A DNA stretch of 64,000 bases from Acinetobacter sp. SFB (GTDB lineage Bacteria > Pseudomonadota > Gammaproteobacteria > Pseudomonadales > Moraxellaceae): positions 1-64,000 of the forward strand of contig NZ_LSZH01000017.1 of assembly GCF_001647545.1 (NCBI RefSeq). Reading direction: 5' to 3'. The translations under genes and the position numbers were made by a program. This document shows positions 19,467 to 27,545 of this stretch, one piece after another. The notes under the pieces were generated by a model that was not told the origin of the DNA, ran no database searches, and saw only the letters and a list, made by a program, of their open reading frames with translations. Each line of letters starts with the position of its first letter. Position 1 is the stretch's first letter.

Positions 19467-20084
19467 ATGGATGACCATTCATTAATACAATCGTTACAGC
19501 AAAGATTGCGTTTTTCCACCAGGACAAAACCGGCACATGCTGCTGTATTAATTGCGATTACAGATGAATCGGATCCAAAAGTTCTGCTTACTCGACGCTC
19601 AATCTATTTATCGAATCATGCCGGAGAGGTTTCATTTCCAGGAGGGAAAAGAGACCCGCAAGACACCAGTAATATTGTGGTGGCATTACGTGAAGCTTAT
19701 GAAGAAACGGCATTAAACCCATTTGATGTGCAATTGATCGGTGATTTGCCGATGCAAAAAGCACGTAATGGCATGCTGGTCAAACCTGTGGTGGGGTTGA
19801 TTCCGCCTGAAGTCAATTTGATTGGTCAACCGAGTGAAATTGATCGTATTTTCTTTGTATCCCTGAGTAGTCTAATGAAGGCACCGCCCATTCCTTATGA
19901 AGTACGTTATGCGCATCAGTCTTTATATTTTCCCAGTCTACGGGTGGAAAATGAAATTGTTTGGGGCTTAACCGCACGGATGTTGATATCACTATTTCAA
20001 TATGGTTTAAATTATCAGAAAGAATGGCCATTTTTATTAAATTCTCCAGCTTTTCATAGCAATAAGATTAAACGCAACAGATAA
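19467..20084 (+). CDS. CoA pyrophosphatase-type Nudix hydrolase
   Basis: This 205-residue protein carries the motif upstream of the Nudix box that marks CoA diphosphatases (LLTRRSIYLSNHAGEVSFPG), followed by GGKRDPQDT and ALREAYEETAL. Characterised members (NudL/YeaB type) cleave CoA to 4'-phosphopantetheine and 3',5'-ADP. The first box glutamate is replaced by Asp in GGKRDPQD, which is normal for this subfamily. It is followed after 14 bp by the gamma-carbonic anhydrase homologue, so the two are likely one transcript. Confidence 0.88.
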   Translation: MDDHSLIQSLQQRLRFSTRTKPAHAAVLIAITDESDPKVLLTRRSIYLSNHAGEVSFPGGKRDPQDTSNIVVALREAYEETALNPFDVQLIGDLPMQKARNGMLVKPVVGLIPPEVNLIGQPSEIDRIFFVSLSSLMKAPPIPYEVRYAHQSLYFPSLRVENEIVWGLTARMLISLFQYGLNYQKEWPFLLNSPAFHSNKIKRNR

Positions 20085-20098
20085 GGGAATATCACAGC

Positions 20099-20629
20099 AT
20101 GATGTACAAATTTAATGGCTATGCACCTCAAGCAACACATCAGCCTTGGGATGGCTGGGTTGCAGACAATGCGACGGTGATTGGTCAAGTTGAAATTGGC
20201 AAGCAGGTCAGTGTCTGGTTTGGTGCAGTGATCCGTGGCGATAACAGCAAAATCAAGATTGGTGATTTTAGCAATGTTCAGGAAAATGCCGTGTTACATA
20301 CCGATGCGGGCATTGAGATGCATATTGGTAGCTATGTCACGATTGGGCATCAAGCGATGTTGCATGGCTGTACTGTGGGCGATAACACGTTAATTGGGAT
20401 TAATTCGGTCATTTTAAATCATGCCGTAATTGGTAAAAATTGCATCATCGGGGCAAATGCATTAATTCCTGAAGGCAAGGTCATCCCAGACAATTCTGTA
20501 GTGATGGGTTCGCCCGGGAAAATCGTCAAAACTTTAGATGCAACTGCTGAAGTTAAACTAAAAATGAGTGCCATGCATTACGCAGAACATTTTAAGAATT
20601 TTCAGAACTTAGAAACAGTTGAACTATAA
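20099..20629 (+). CDS. Gamma-carbonic anhydrase family protein (YrdA-like)
   Basis: The 176-residue protein consists of hexapeptide repeats forming a left-handed beta-helix (VIGQVEIGKQVSVWFGAVIR, IGINSVILNHAVIGKN). It keeps the three histidines that bind zinc in gamma-class anhydrases: VLHTDAG, TIGHQAMLHGC. GVNS/GINS and the C-terminal GSPGKIVK are typical of the YrdA/PaaY subgroup, some members of which show no or weak anhydrase activity, so the reaction is uncertain. The start ATG follows AAGGGA. Confidence 0.9.
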   Translation: MMYKFNGYAPQATHQPWDGWVADNATVIGQVEIGKQVSVWFGAVIRGDNSKIKIGDFSNVQENAVLHTDAGIEMHIGSYVTIGHQAMLHGCTVGDNTLIGINSVILNHAVIGKNCIIGANALIPEGKVIPDNSVVMGSPGKIVKTLDATAEVKLKMSAMHYAEHFKNFQNLETVEL

Positions 20630-20644
20630 TTTGATGACGTTATT

Positions 20645-20671
20645 TAGCCAAGCAAATGCTTGGCTTTTTTG
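20645..20671 (+). terminator. Terminator after the gamma-carbonic anhydrase gene
   Basis: GCCAAGC, loop AAAT, GCTTGGC and a run of six T residues. Confidence 0.88.
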
Positions 20672-20759
20672 TATTCCCCAGATGGAAAATCTCGCCTAGT
20701 GCGGATGAGTGGAGTATCATATGCCTCGTTTTTTACATTTAAATTAATTAAGGTCGTGC

Positions 20760-21425
20760 ATGAAATTGCTGGCGTTGGAAACTGCCAATGAGCAGTGTTC
20801 CGTCTCTATTGTAGATGAAACCCAAGAATTATTTTTCCAATTAGATGCGCGAGCAAAAGCACAAACGCAAACAATTCTCCCAATGATTGATCAGGCATTT
20901 ACCCAGCTTGGTCTATCTGCATCTGAATTAACTGCAATTGCATTTAGCCGGGGTCCCGGTTCGTTTAGCGGCGTGCGGATTAATGCAGCGGTCACTCAGG
21001 CATTGGCATGGGCAAATGATCTTCCAGTCGTTCCTGTTTCAACCTTGCAAGCCTTGGCACAGTCGGCATATCGCATTGCAGGTTTAACCGCCGTGACAGC
21101 GGTACTCGATGCACGGATGAAAGAAGTGTATATTGCGAGTTTTAAAGTTGATTCACAGGGCATTATGCAGGCTGTGGATGAAGAACAACTGTTAAATTAC
21201 GATGATGCCAGTCAAGCGGTTAAATTTGAACTGGTAGGCCCCGGTTCAGCTTTAATTAAGCCTGAACAAATACAATACAAAGACTTAAGTGCGACTGCGC
21301 AAGATATTGCTACCATTGCGCGCGCAGATGTCGAGCAAAAAAAATGGGTCAGTGCCGAGCTGGCATTACCTGTGTATTTACGTGATAACGCTTGGAAAAA
21401 AATTCCAGAACAAGGCAAAACATAA
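20760..21425 (+). CDS. tsaB: tRNA N6-threonylcarbamoyladenosine modification protein TsaB
   Basis: TsaB is the catalytically inactive partner of TsaD in the complex that makes t6A37 in ANN-decoding tRNAs. The 221-residue protein begins with the ASKHA-fold segment MKLLALETANEQCSVSI and has the conserved SRGPGSFSGVRI loop. Length is usual for the family. AAGG precedes the ATG by about 8 bp. The next gene, uppP, starts 12 bp downstream, so co-transcription is likely. tsaD and tsaE are not in the window, but a Sua5/YciO-family protein is encoded at 61849-62466. Confidence 0.95.
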   Translation: MKLLALETANEQCSVSIVDETQELFFQLDARAKAQTQTILPMIDQAFTQLGLSASELTAIAFSRGPGSFSGVRINAAVTQALAWANDLPVVPVSTLQALAQSAYRIAGLTAVTAVLDARMKEVYIASFKVDSQGIMQAVDEEQLLNYDDASQAVKFELVGPGSALIKPEQIQYKDLSATAQDIATIARADVEQKKWVSAELALPVYLRDNAWKKIPEQGKT

Positions 21426-21437
21426 TTAGGATTTTTT

Positions 21438-22262
21438 ATGGATCTTTTACTGCTGCTGAAAGCGGCAATTATGGGTATTGTAGAAGGTATTACCGAATTT
21501 CTACCTATTTCAAGTACCGGGCATTTAATTCTCGCTTCAGAGTTAATGAATTTCTGGACCAAAGAAAAAAGTGATGTGTTCGTGATTGCCATTCAAATGG
21601 GCGCGATTGCAGCAGTGATTTATGAATACTGGGCTCGTCTGTGGGGTGCGGCAACGGGTATGTTTACCGGCGAACCCAAAGGGCGCCATTTGGGATTTAG
21701 CCTGATCATGGCTTCTATTCCAATCGTATTGATTGGTCTGACTTTTGGACAGGCAGTCAAAGAATTATTATTTAATGATATTGCCGTTGCGATTGGCTTG
21801 ATCGTGGGTGGTTTCATTATTATCTGGATTGAAAAACATCCGCCAGTAGTCAATGCTGAAGAAGTCGAGAACATTAGCTATAAAGAAGCGATCTGGATTG
21901 GTTTAATCCAGGTGCTGTCTTTAATTCCTGGGACTTCACGTTCTGGTGCAACTATTATTGGTGCCATGTTCCTGGGCATATCGCGTAAAGCGGCCACTGA
22001 GTTTTCTTTCTTCTTGGGCATACCGGTAATTATTGGTGCAGGCCTGTTAGATCTGTATCAAAGCTACCATGTATTCGAAAACACCCAAGATTGGATAGTT
22101 CTTGCAACAGGAATTATAGTGTCATTTGTTTCGGCTTTGATTCTAATTCGTGTATTGGTGGCCTATGTCGCAAAACGTGATTTTATGGTTTTTGCCTGGT
22201 ATCGTATTGCCTCGGGGCTTTTAATCTTGCTCTTTGCATTTACAGGTTGGAAATTATGGTAA
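21438..22262 (+). CDS. uppP: Undecaprenyl-diphosphatase UppP (BacA)
   Basis: This integral membrane phosphatase recycles undecaprenyl pyrophosphate to the monophosphate carrier for peptidoglycan and other envelope polymers; overproduction gives bacitracin resistance in E. coli. The 274-residue protein has the two family signatures, [15 protein letters not shown] near the N-terminus and [15 protein letters not shown] in the middle, with about eight hydrophobic segments. Its last codons overlap the rsmJ start by seven bases (ATGGTAA), indicating translational coupling. Confidence 0.97.
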   Translation: MDLLLLLKAAIMGIVEGITEFLPISSTGHLILASELMNFWTKEKSDVFVIAIQMGAIAAVIYEYWARLWGAATGMFTGEPKGRHLGFSLIMASIPIVLIGLTFGQAVKELLFNDIAVAIGLIVGGFIIIWIEKHPPVVNAEEVENISYKEAIWIGLIQVLSLIPGTSRSGATIIGAMFLGISRKAATEFSFFLGIPVIIGAGLLDLYQSYHVFENTQDWIVLATGIIVSFVSALILIRVLVAYVAKRDFMVFAWYRIASGLLILLFAFTGWKLW

Positions 22263-23074
22263 GCGAGATCCGCTTATTTGTAGAACCAGAATTTCAACAG
22301 AAAGCACAGCAGTATTCTGCTGTGCTTTCTTCTCGTGGGGTGATGGTAAATCTTGAAATTATTGAAAAGCTCAATACCCGATTTTTACGTTTTCATCCAG
22401 AGCTGGCTTTATGCGTAGATGAATCCGGTCTTTGGCTCTGTGCCAATGGCATGAAAATGCAACCGGACTGGAAAGCGGAGGTGCCACGTTTAAAAAGAGC
22501 ATCCTTGAAATCTGAAATGATTGCACGAGCGTGTAATCTGGGGGAAAAACCAAACTTGATCGATGCGACCGCGGGATTGGGGCATGACAGTTTGCTGATG
22601 GCACATTTAGGTGCTGATGTCACCTTGGTTGAGCGACATCCCATCTTATTTACCTTGCTTGAAGATACTAAAAGTCAGGCTGAACATGATCCTTTTTTAA
22701 GTTCAGTGGTTGCACGGATTGATCTGATTTTCTCTGATTCAGCCGATTACCTGATTCAGCAAGCTGAGCAGAGTAATATCGTAGATGTGGTTTATCTGGA
22801 TCCGATGTTTCCACAACGCGATCAAAACCAGCAAGCAATTAAAAAACAGGCTCAAGTCAAAAAACAGATGCAATTACTGCATATGTTGTTACCTGAAGAT
22901 GGTGAAATGGATTTGGGTGATAATTTATTGATTTTGGCACAAAAAATAGCAAAACGAGTGATAGTAAAGCGGCCTCGTTTAGCGGTATATTTGGCGAGTC
23001 AAGAACCCAATCATCAGTGGCAAGGCGATGCGTGTCGTTTTGATGCCTACTTTCAGCAGCATCTTGTAAAGTAG
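22256..23074 (+). CDS. rsmJ: 16S rRNA (guanine-1516-N2)-methyltransferase RsmJ
   Basis: RsmJ methylates G1516 of 16S rRNA using SAM. The 272-residue protein has the family features [11 protein letters not shown], the SAM-binding motif [28 protein letters not shown], and the catalytic DPMFPQR (variant of DPPY), followed by [13 protein letters not shown]. The ATG at 22256 overlaps the uppP stop; a TTG at 22247 is in frame but less likely. Next comes an unrelated membrane peptidase gene after about 120 bp. Confidence 0.93.
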   Translation: MVSEIRLFVEPEFQQKAQQYSAVLSSRGVMVNLEIIEKLNTRFLRFHPELALCVDESGLWLCANGMKMQPDWKAEVPRLKRASLKSEMIARACNLGEKPNLIDATAGLGHDSLLMAHLGADVTLVERHPILFTLLEDTKSQAEHDPFLSSVVARIDLIFSDSADYLIQQAEQSNIVDVVYLDPMFPQRDQNQQAIKKQAQVKKQMQLLHMLLPEDGEMDLGDNLLILAQKIAKRVIVKRPRLAVYLASQEPNHQWQGDACRFDAYFQQHLVK

Positions 23075-23197
23075 TTTGGTAATTGCTTCAATATTGAACA
23101 TTAATTTGTTATATAGTGCCAAAGCAGCATTGATAAAACTTCCATCAAGCATAAACTTACATTGTGAATCAGCGAGCTACAGCTAACCCTAAATCCT

Positions 23198-24610
23198 ATG
23201 ATCGACTTCAAACCCTCCATCAATTTTTGGCATGATTTTAAAAGCAACCAAACTGCAGGGATGTGGCTCTTTTTGGGATCACGTCGGTCTTTACAAATTG
23301 TTCGCCCCTCAATTTTACAGCTGATTTTTTGGGGGATTTTAGGCGGCAGTGCCAACAGTTTATTTAGTTGGTTAAGTTCAGGGGAAGTGGGGGACTTTAA
23401 CCCTCAAGGCCTGATCAGTTATGCTTTATGGCCTTTTATTGCACTGATTGTCGGCATTTTCCTTTCGCAACGTATTAATAATCTGCGTTTGATGCTGGTG
23501 CCTGCCTTATTGTGGCTGGTACTGGATACCCATATCGCCTTATTGCAAAGTCTGATTCAGTATCTAGGTTATATCGACGTATTGCCTTACATCTTTTATG
23601 ATTATCTACCGATGATTTTCATGGTGCTGTTTGTCTGGCAAAGTCTGGCTGTGGTCTGGGTTTTTTCACGTGAATTAAAGTGGCCGTGGTGGGAGCGGGG
23701 ATTGATTGTCGCGGCAACGCTGTTTACCCTCGTAGTCTGGCAAATGTCGGTCAAAGGCCAACCGATCTGGAAAGTGGAAGAAAGTCCGCCAACGTTTGCC
23801 GAAGATGCCTTTTACGCACAAAGTCGAGTGTTGAGTAAATCTCTTGAAGCCGTTCAGTATGGTGAATTTGCCCAATCGCATTGGTACTTTTTAGGCGTAG
23901 CAGGCGCAGGCTATCAAGACGTTTTTAAATCGGAAGTCGAGCGAATTAAAGAACAGTTTGATACCCGCTTTGGAACTTTTGGTCGCTCACTCATATTAGT
24001 CAATAATCCTGCAACACGCACTAAAACGCCAATTGCTTCACGTACCAGTATGGAAATGGCTTTACGCCGTATTGGACAGCAAATGAATCGTGAAAGTGAT
24101 GTATTATTTTTATATATGACATCGCATGGCTTGCCAAATCAGTTTGAAATGGAAAATGCACCCATAGATTTAAACGACGTCGATCCAAAATGGCTAAAAG
24201 ATACATTGGATAAATCGGGAATTCGTTGGCGCGTGATTGTCATTTCTGCATGTTATTCAGGCAGTTTTGTTCCTGCCTTGCAAGATGACAATACCTTAAT
24301 CATTACCGCTTCTGCTGCCGATCGCGCATCCTTTGGCTGTTCGAACGAAGCTGATTATACTTATTTTGGACGGGCTTTCTTTGATCAGTCTATGCGTGAG
24401 CAGACTTCAATCAGTGCCGCATTTGAACAAAGCAAAGAGACTGTGGCGCAATGGGAAAAGGCGCAAGGTTTTGAACCCTCTGAACCGCAATGGTCGATTG
24501 GAAAAAATATGGAATTTATGTTGCCGCAATTGGAGCAGCGCTTATTTCCGGCTAAAATTCAAATAGATATGAAAAAAGAAACACCACAATTAAGTGTTCA
24601 AACCCAATAA
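23198..24610 (+). CDS. Membrane-anchored C13 (legumain-like) family peptidase
   Basis: The 470-residue protein has four to five hydrophobic segments in residues 35-185 and a C-terminal caspase/legumain-fold domain (about 215-450). The catalytic dyad is visible: His310 in LYMTSHG and Cys352 in VVIVISACYSGSF (read as RVIVISACYSGSF). The flanking DVLFLYMTSHG and NTLIITASAADRASFGCSNE segments are characteristic of bacterial C13 peptidases. Its topology places the domain either in the periplasm or the cytosol; this cannot be told. fghA begins 11 bp downstream, an arrangement without obvious functional logic. The substrate is unknown. Confidence 0.85.
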   Translation: MIDFKPSINFWHDFKSNQTAGMWLFLGSRRSLQIVRPSILQLIFWGILGGSANSLFSWLSSGEVGDFNPQGLISYALWPFIALIVGIFLSQRINNLRLMLVPALLWLVLDTHIALLQSLIQYLGYIDVLPYIFYDYLPMIFMVLFVWQSLAVVWVFSRELKWPWWERGLIVAATLFTLVVWQMSVKGQPIWKVEESPPTFAEDAFYAQSRVLSKSLEAVQYGEFAQSHWYFLGVAGAGYQDVFKSEVERIKEQFDTRFGTFGRSLILVNNPATRTKTPIASRTSMEMALRRIGQQMNRESDVLFLYMTSHGLPNQFEMENAPIDLNDVDPKWLKDTLDKSGIRWRVIVISACYSGSFVPALQDDNTLIITASAADRASFGCSNEADYTYFGRAFFDQSMREQTSISAAFEQSKETVAQWEKAQGFEPSEPQWSIGKNMEFMLPQLEQRLFPAKIQIDMKKETPQLSVQTQ

Positions 24611-24621
24611 GGAAAATAGAC

Positions 24622-25458
24622 ATGGAGTTAATCCAACATAACCGATGCTTTGATGGTGAACAGCGCTTTTATGCTTTTAATTCCAAGCGGCTAAAGGGCG
24701 AAGCTAAGTTTGGTATTTTCTTGCCACCTCAAGCTTTAAGGGGACAGCCCTGTCCAGCACTTTTTTATTTAGCCGGTCTGACCTGTACTGAGGAAACCTT
24801 TAGTATTAAAGCCCATGCGCAACGCTTGGCAACTCAACTGGGCTTGATCCTGATTAGTCCAGATACTTCACCAAGAGGGGAGCCGGTTGCACAAGGCGAT
24901 TCTTGGGATATCGGTCAAGGGGCAGGATTTTATATCAATGCAACCCAAGCGCCGTGGGCTGAACATTATCAAATGGACAGCTTTATTGCGGATGAGCTGT
25001 ATGATTTAATCACTGAAAATTTCCCCATCCAAGCTGATTCGATCGGTATTTTCGGCCATTCCATGGGCGGACATGGGGCATTAACTCTGGCATTTAAATA
25101 TCCAGAAAAATTTAAGTCAGTTTCTGCTTTGGCGCCGATTTGTGCACCAAGCCAATGCCCGTGGGGTGAAAAGGCCTTTTCGAATTATTTGGGTGAAGAT
25201 CGGAATGAATGGTTAAAGCATGATGCCACTGCCTTGATTCAAGAAAAAGGTGCGCTATTCAAAGAGATTCTGATTGATCAAGGTTTAAAGGATCAATTTT
25301 ACACGCAATTGAATCCGGCATTATTTAAACAGGCTTGTGCGGAAGTGGGACAGTCACTGACTTTGCGTGAACACGCAGGCTATGATCATGGTTATTATTT
25401 TATTCAAAGTTTTATTGATGACCATTTACAATTTCATGCTGTGCAACTTGAAGCATAA
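24622..25458 (+). CDS. fghA: S-formylglutathione hydrolase FghA
   Basis: FghA hydrolyses S-formylglutathione to formate and glutathione in formaldehyde detoxification. The 278-residue esterase D-type alpha/beta hydrolase carries the nucleophile Ser147 in IFGHSMGGHGALTLA, the conserved N-terminal LAGLTCTEETF, and DHGYYFIQSFIDDH with the catalytic histidine at the C-terminal end. The start follows AAGGAAAA. The partner gene for glutathione-dependent formaldehyde dehydrogenase is not adjacent. Confidence 0.95.
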   Translation: MELIQHNRCFDGEQRFYAFNSKRLKGEAKFGIFLPPQALRGQPCPALFYLAGLTCTEETFSIKAHAQRLATQLGLILISPDTSPRGEPVAQGDSWDIGQGAGFYINATQAPWAEHYQMDSFIADELYDLITENFPIQADSIGIFGHSMGGHGALTLAFKYPEKFKSVSALAPICAPSQCPWGEKAFSNYLGEDRNEWLKHDATALIQEKGALFKEILIDQGLKDQFYTQLNPALFKQACAEVGQSLTLREHAGYDHGYYFIQSFIDDHLQFHAVQLEA

Positions 25459-25467
25459 TATTTAATT

Positions 25468-25500
25468 CAAAAAAGGGAGAATCTGATTCTCCCTTTTTTT
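25468..25500. terminator. Bidirectional terminator between fghA and the DUF2218 gene
   Basis: AAAAAAGGGAGAATC and GATTCTCCCTTTTTTT form a near-perfect palindrome with A and T tracts on either side. It serves both convergent genes and overlaps the stop codon of the minus-strand gene. Confidence 0.9.
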
Positions 25501-25774
25501 ATTGATGCTGCCATGTTGCGGTAAATTCTTGTTGAGCCATACGGCTTAAATGATCAAGCACCACTTTTTCCAGTCTGCTTAAGTCTTCTAAGGGGCTGTC
25601 AATGGATACTAATAACTGTTCCGGTTGTGGCATCAGCTTTACGGTCGCATCCGGCATAAAAATACTAAAATCGCCGTCAGTTTCAGCTACTTCAAATTTA
25701 TGTTTCCAGTGATTGAGTAAGCGCTTGGCGATACGGCTAGCTTCTGGAGTCGCGATGTGAGTATTGCTTTTCAT
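25499..25774 (-). CDS. DUF2218 domain-containing protein
   Basis: A 91-residue protein of the DUF2218 family, often seen near iron or siderophore genes in other bacteria; no biochemical role is established. Conserved traits are ARIAKRL-like SRIAKRLLNHWKHKF, an acidic-hydrophobic core, and the C-terminal LEKVVLDHLSRMAQQEF. The second ATG (25774) is preferred because AAGGTAA lies about 8 bp before it; the ATG at 25780 is too close to that site. Confidence 0.85.
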   Translation of the reverse strand: MKSNTHIATPEASRIAKRLLNHWKHKFEVAETDGDFSIFMPDATVKLMPQPEQLLVSIDSPLEDLSRLEKVVLDHLSRMAQQEFTATWQHQ

Positions 25775-25963
25775 TCTCATTTACCTTGTGTTGTGCGATT
25801 AACATAACAAATTTTAAAAATAGCTAAAGTTAAATAATGCAACGCAATGTCGCAGTTTTGGAATGCTGAATAAATAGTATCGAAGCTGGATTGGATTACA
25901 GCAGCTAGGTTCAATTTGTTATAATGGGAAAAATCAATTCAAATCCATAGCCAGGTTCTCCCC

Positions 25964-26650
25964 ATGTCCAAGCCATATTTAATTGCACCATCAATTTTAT
26001 CTGCTGACTTTGCCCGCTTAGGCGAGGAAGTCGAAAATGTACTCGCTGCTGGTGCAGATGTCGTACATTTTGACGTGATGGATAACCATTATGTGCCTAA
26101 CCTGACTTTTGGTGCAGGCGTATGTAAGGCATTAAAAAAATATGGAATTCAGGCACCAATTGACGTGCATTTGATGGTTTCGCCTGTCGATCGTATGATT
26201 GATGATTTTCTGGAAGCCGGTGCAGACATTATTACGTTTCACCCGGAAGCAACCGATCATATTGACCGCTCATTACAGTTGATTAAAGCCGGTGGTGCGA
26301 AAGCCGGTTTGGTCTTTAATCCGGCAACACCTTTGCATTATCTGGACTATGTTTTGGATAAAGTCGATCAAGTGCTATTGATGAGTGTCAACCCGGGTTT
26401 TGGCGGGCAAAAATTTATTCCAATGACTTTAGATAAACTTCGTCAAGCGCGAAAAATCATTGATGCTTCAGGCCGTGACATCCGTTTAGAAGTAGATGGC
26501 GGTGTAACTCCTGCCAATATTCGTGAAATTGCAGAGGCCGGTGCAGATATGTTTGTTGCCGGTTCAGCCATTTTCGGAAAACCGGATTATCAAGCTGTGA
26601 TTAATGAAATGCGGGCAGAACTTGCAAAAGTAGGCGCTGTAAATATCTAA
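25964..26650 (+). CDS. rpe: Ribulose-phosphate 3-epimerase Rpe
   Basis: Rpe interconverts ribulose 5-phosphate and xylulose 5-phosphate in the pentose phosphate pathway. The 228-residue TIM barrel has the expected metal and catalytic residues: [45 protein letters not shown] and [11 protein letters not shown]. Length is standard. It stands alone, followed by a 390-bp non-coding region with a 12-bp repeat array. Confidence 0.97.
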   Translation: MSKPYLIAPSILSADFARLGEEVENVLAAGADVVHFDVMDNHYVPNLTFGAGVCKALKKYGIQAPIDVHLMVSPVDRMIDDFLEAGADIITFHPEATDHIDRSLQLIKAGGAKAGLVFNPATPLHYLDYVLDKVDQVLLMSVNPGFGGQKFIPMTLDKLRQARKIIDASGRDIRLEVDGGVTPANIREIAEAGADMFVAGSAIFGKPDYQAVINEMRAELAKVGAVNI

Positions 26651-26676
26651 TAATCTCTAATTAATTGAAGCTAAGT

Positions 26677-26736
26677 TGTGGATAACTTTATGGATAACCA
26701 TATGGATATCTGTGTAGATAACTGTATGGATAACTT
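26677..26736 (+). repeat. Five 12-bp tandem units resembling DnaA boxes
   Basis: Starting at 26677 five 12-mers follow each other exactly: TGTGGATAACTT, TATGGATAACCA, TATGGATATCTG, TGTAGATAACTG, TATGGATAACTT. The first nine bases of unit 1 are the perfect complement of the DnaA box TTATCCACA. Units 2, 4 and 5 differ from it by one base and unit 3 by two. All have the same orientation. A further perfect match to TTATNCACA (TGTGTATAA on the plus strand) lies at 26956-26964. The array could bind DnaA or be a simple repeat; see findings. Confidence 0.75.
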
Positions 26737-26792
26737 GATTAGTTTATAAACGATTATAGAACAATAGTTTAATAATTAGACATTAAATGTAT

Positions 26793-26821
26793 GAAAAGGA
26801 CTCAATTGAGTCCTTTTTTAA
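26793..26821 (+). terminator. Terminator downstream of rpe and the repeat array
   Basis: AAAAGGACTC and GAGTCCTTTTTTA pair around AATT. It lies 140 bp after the rpe stop, so the repeat array would be part of the rpe transcript. Confidence 0.85.
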
Positions 26822-27043
26822 TGGGTTAAGCTATTCAAAAATATGGTTGTTTATTAATCCATGCTTATAAATAAGCCTGTTTAAAAAATAACTTTATTGT
26901 TTTAATACACACAAAAATAGTGAACTATGAATTGTTGAGTATAAATTTAAAAAATTGTGTATAACTTGGATCTTGGTTATGCTGTTTGATCTCAATCAAA
27001 GTAAAATAATTTATATATTCTAGACTGGTGAAAGGATAATTCT

Positions 27044-27499
27044 TTGCTGACTTCATTACGCAAACAGGCTTGGTTTGTGCTGCTGATGGCTTTTGCCATC
27101 GGGTGGAGTAGTGTTGCCTTTGCATCCGCCAAATCCATGCATCAGCAAATGATGAGTGAATTGACGCTTCAGCATAAACATAGCATGCCCATGACGACAA
27201 TGTCGGGTTGCCATGATTCAGTCAGTACTCAAGCACACACGTCGCAGCATTCTGCGGAACATGTAATAGCACCATCTGAGCAAGATTGTCACCAGACCAT
27301 GATGGATCAGCAACAGCATTTCAGTTGTAATGACTGTGTGCAGTTACACTGTCAAAGTTTGATCCTCTGGCTGGATTCAGACATTGCAGAAATACTCAGT
27401 TTTGATCATATTCAACAACATCCACAGCGCAATTTTAATTATTCAGCCCAGCATTTAATGGGTTTTGGACAACAAATTTTACGTCCTCCCAAAGCTTAA
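27044..27499 (+). CDS. Small exported His/Met/Cys-rich protein of the copper operon
   Basis: The 151-residue product has a signal peptide (VLLMAFAIGWSSVAFASA) and a mature chain rich in potential copper ligands: HKHSMPMTTMSGCHDS, EQDCHQTMM, and FSCNDCVQLHC. It starts at a TTG preceded by AAAGGA with 7 bp spacing; no ATG fits. It lies 46 bp before copA on the same strand, so it probably belongs to the copper-resistance operon, binding Cu in the periplasm or acting like CopL-type proteins. The family could not be named with certainty. Confidence 0.7.
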   Translation: MLTSLRKQAWFVLLMAFAIGWSSVAFASAKSMHQQMMSELTLQHKHSMPMTTMSGCHDSVSTQAHTSQHSAEHVIAPSEQDCHQTMMDQQQHFSCNDCVQLHCQSLILWLDSDIAEILSFDHIQQHPQRNFNYSAQHLMGFGQQILRPPKA

Positions 27500-27545
27500 T
27501 CTTGATTTAAAAAACATTTTTTATTTTTAAATTACAGGTTAAGTC

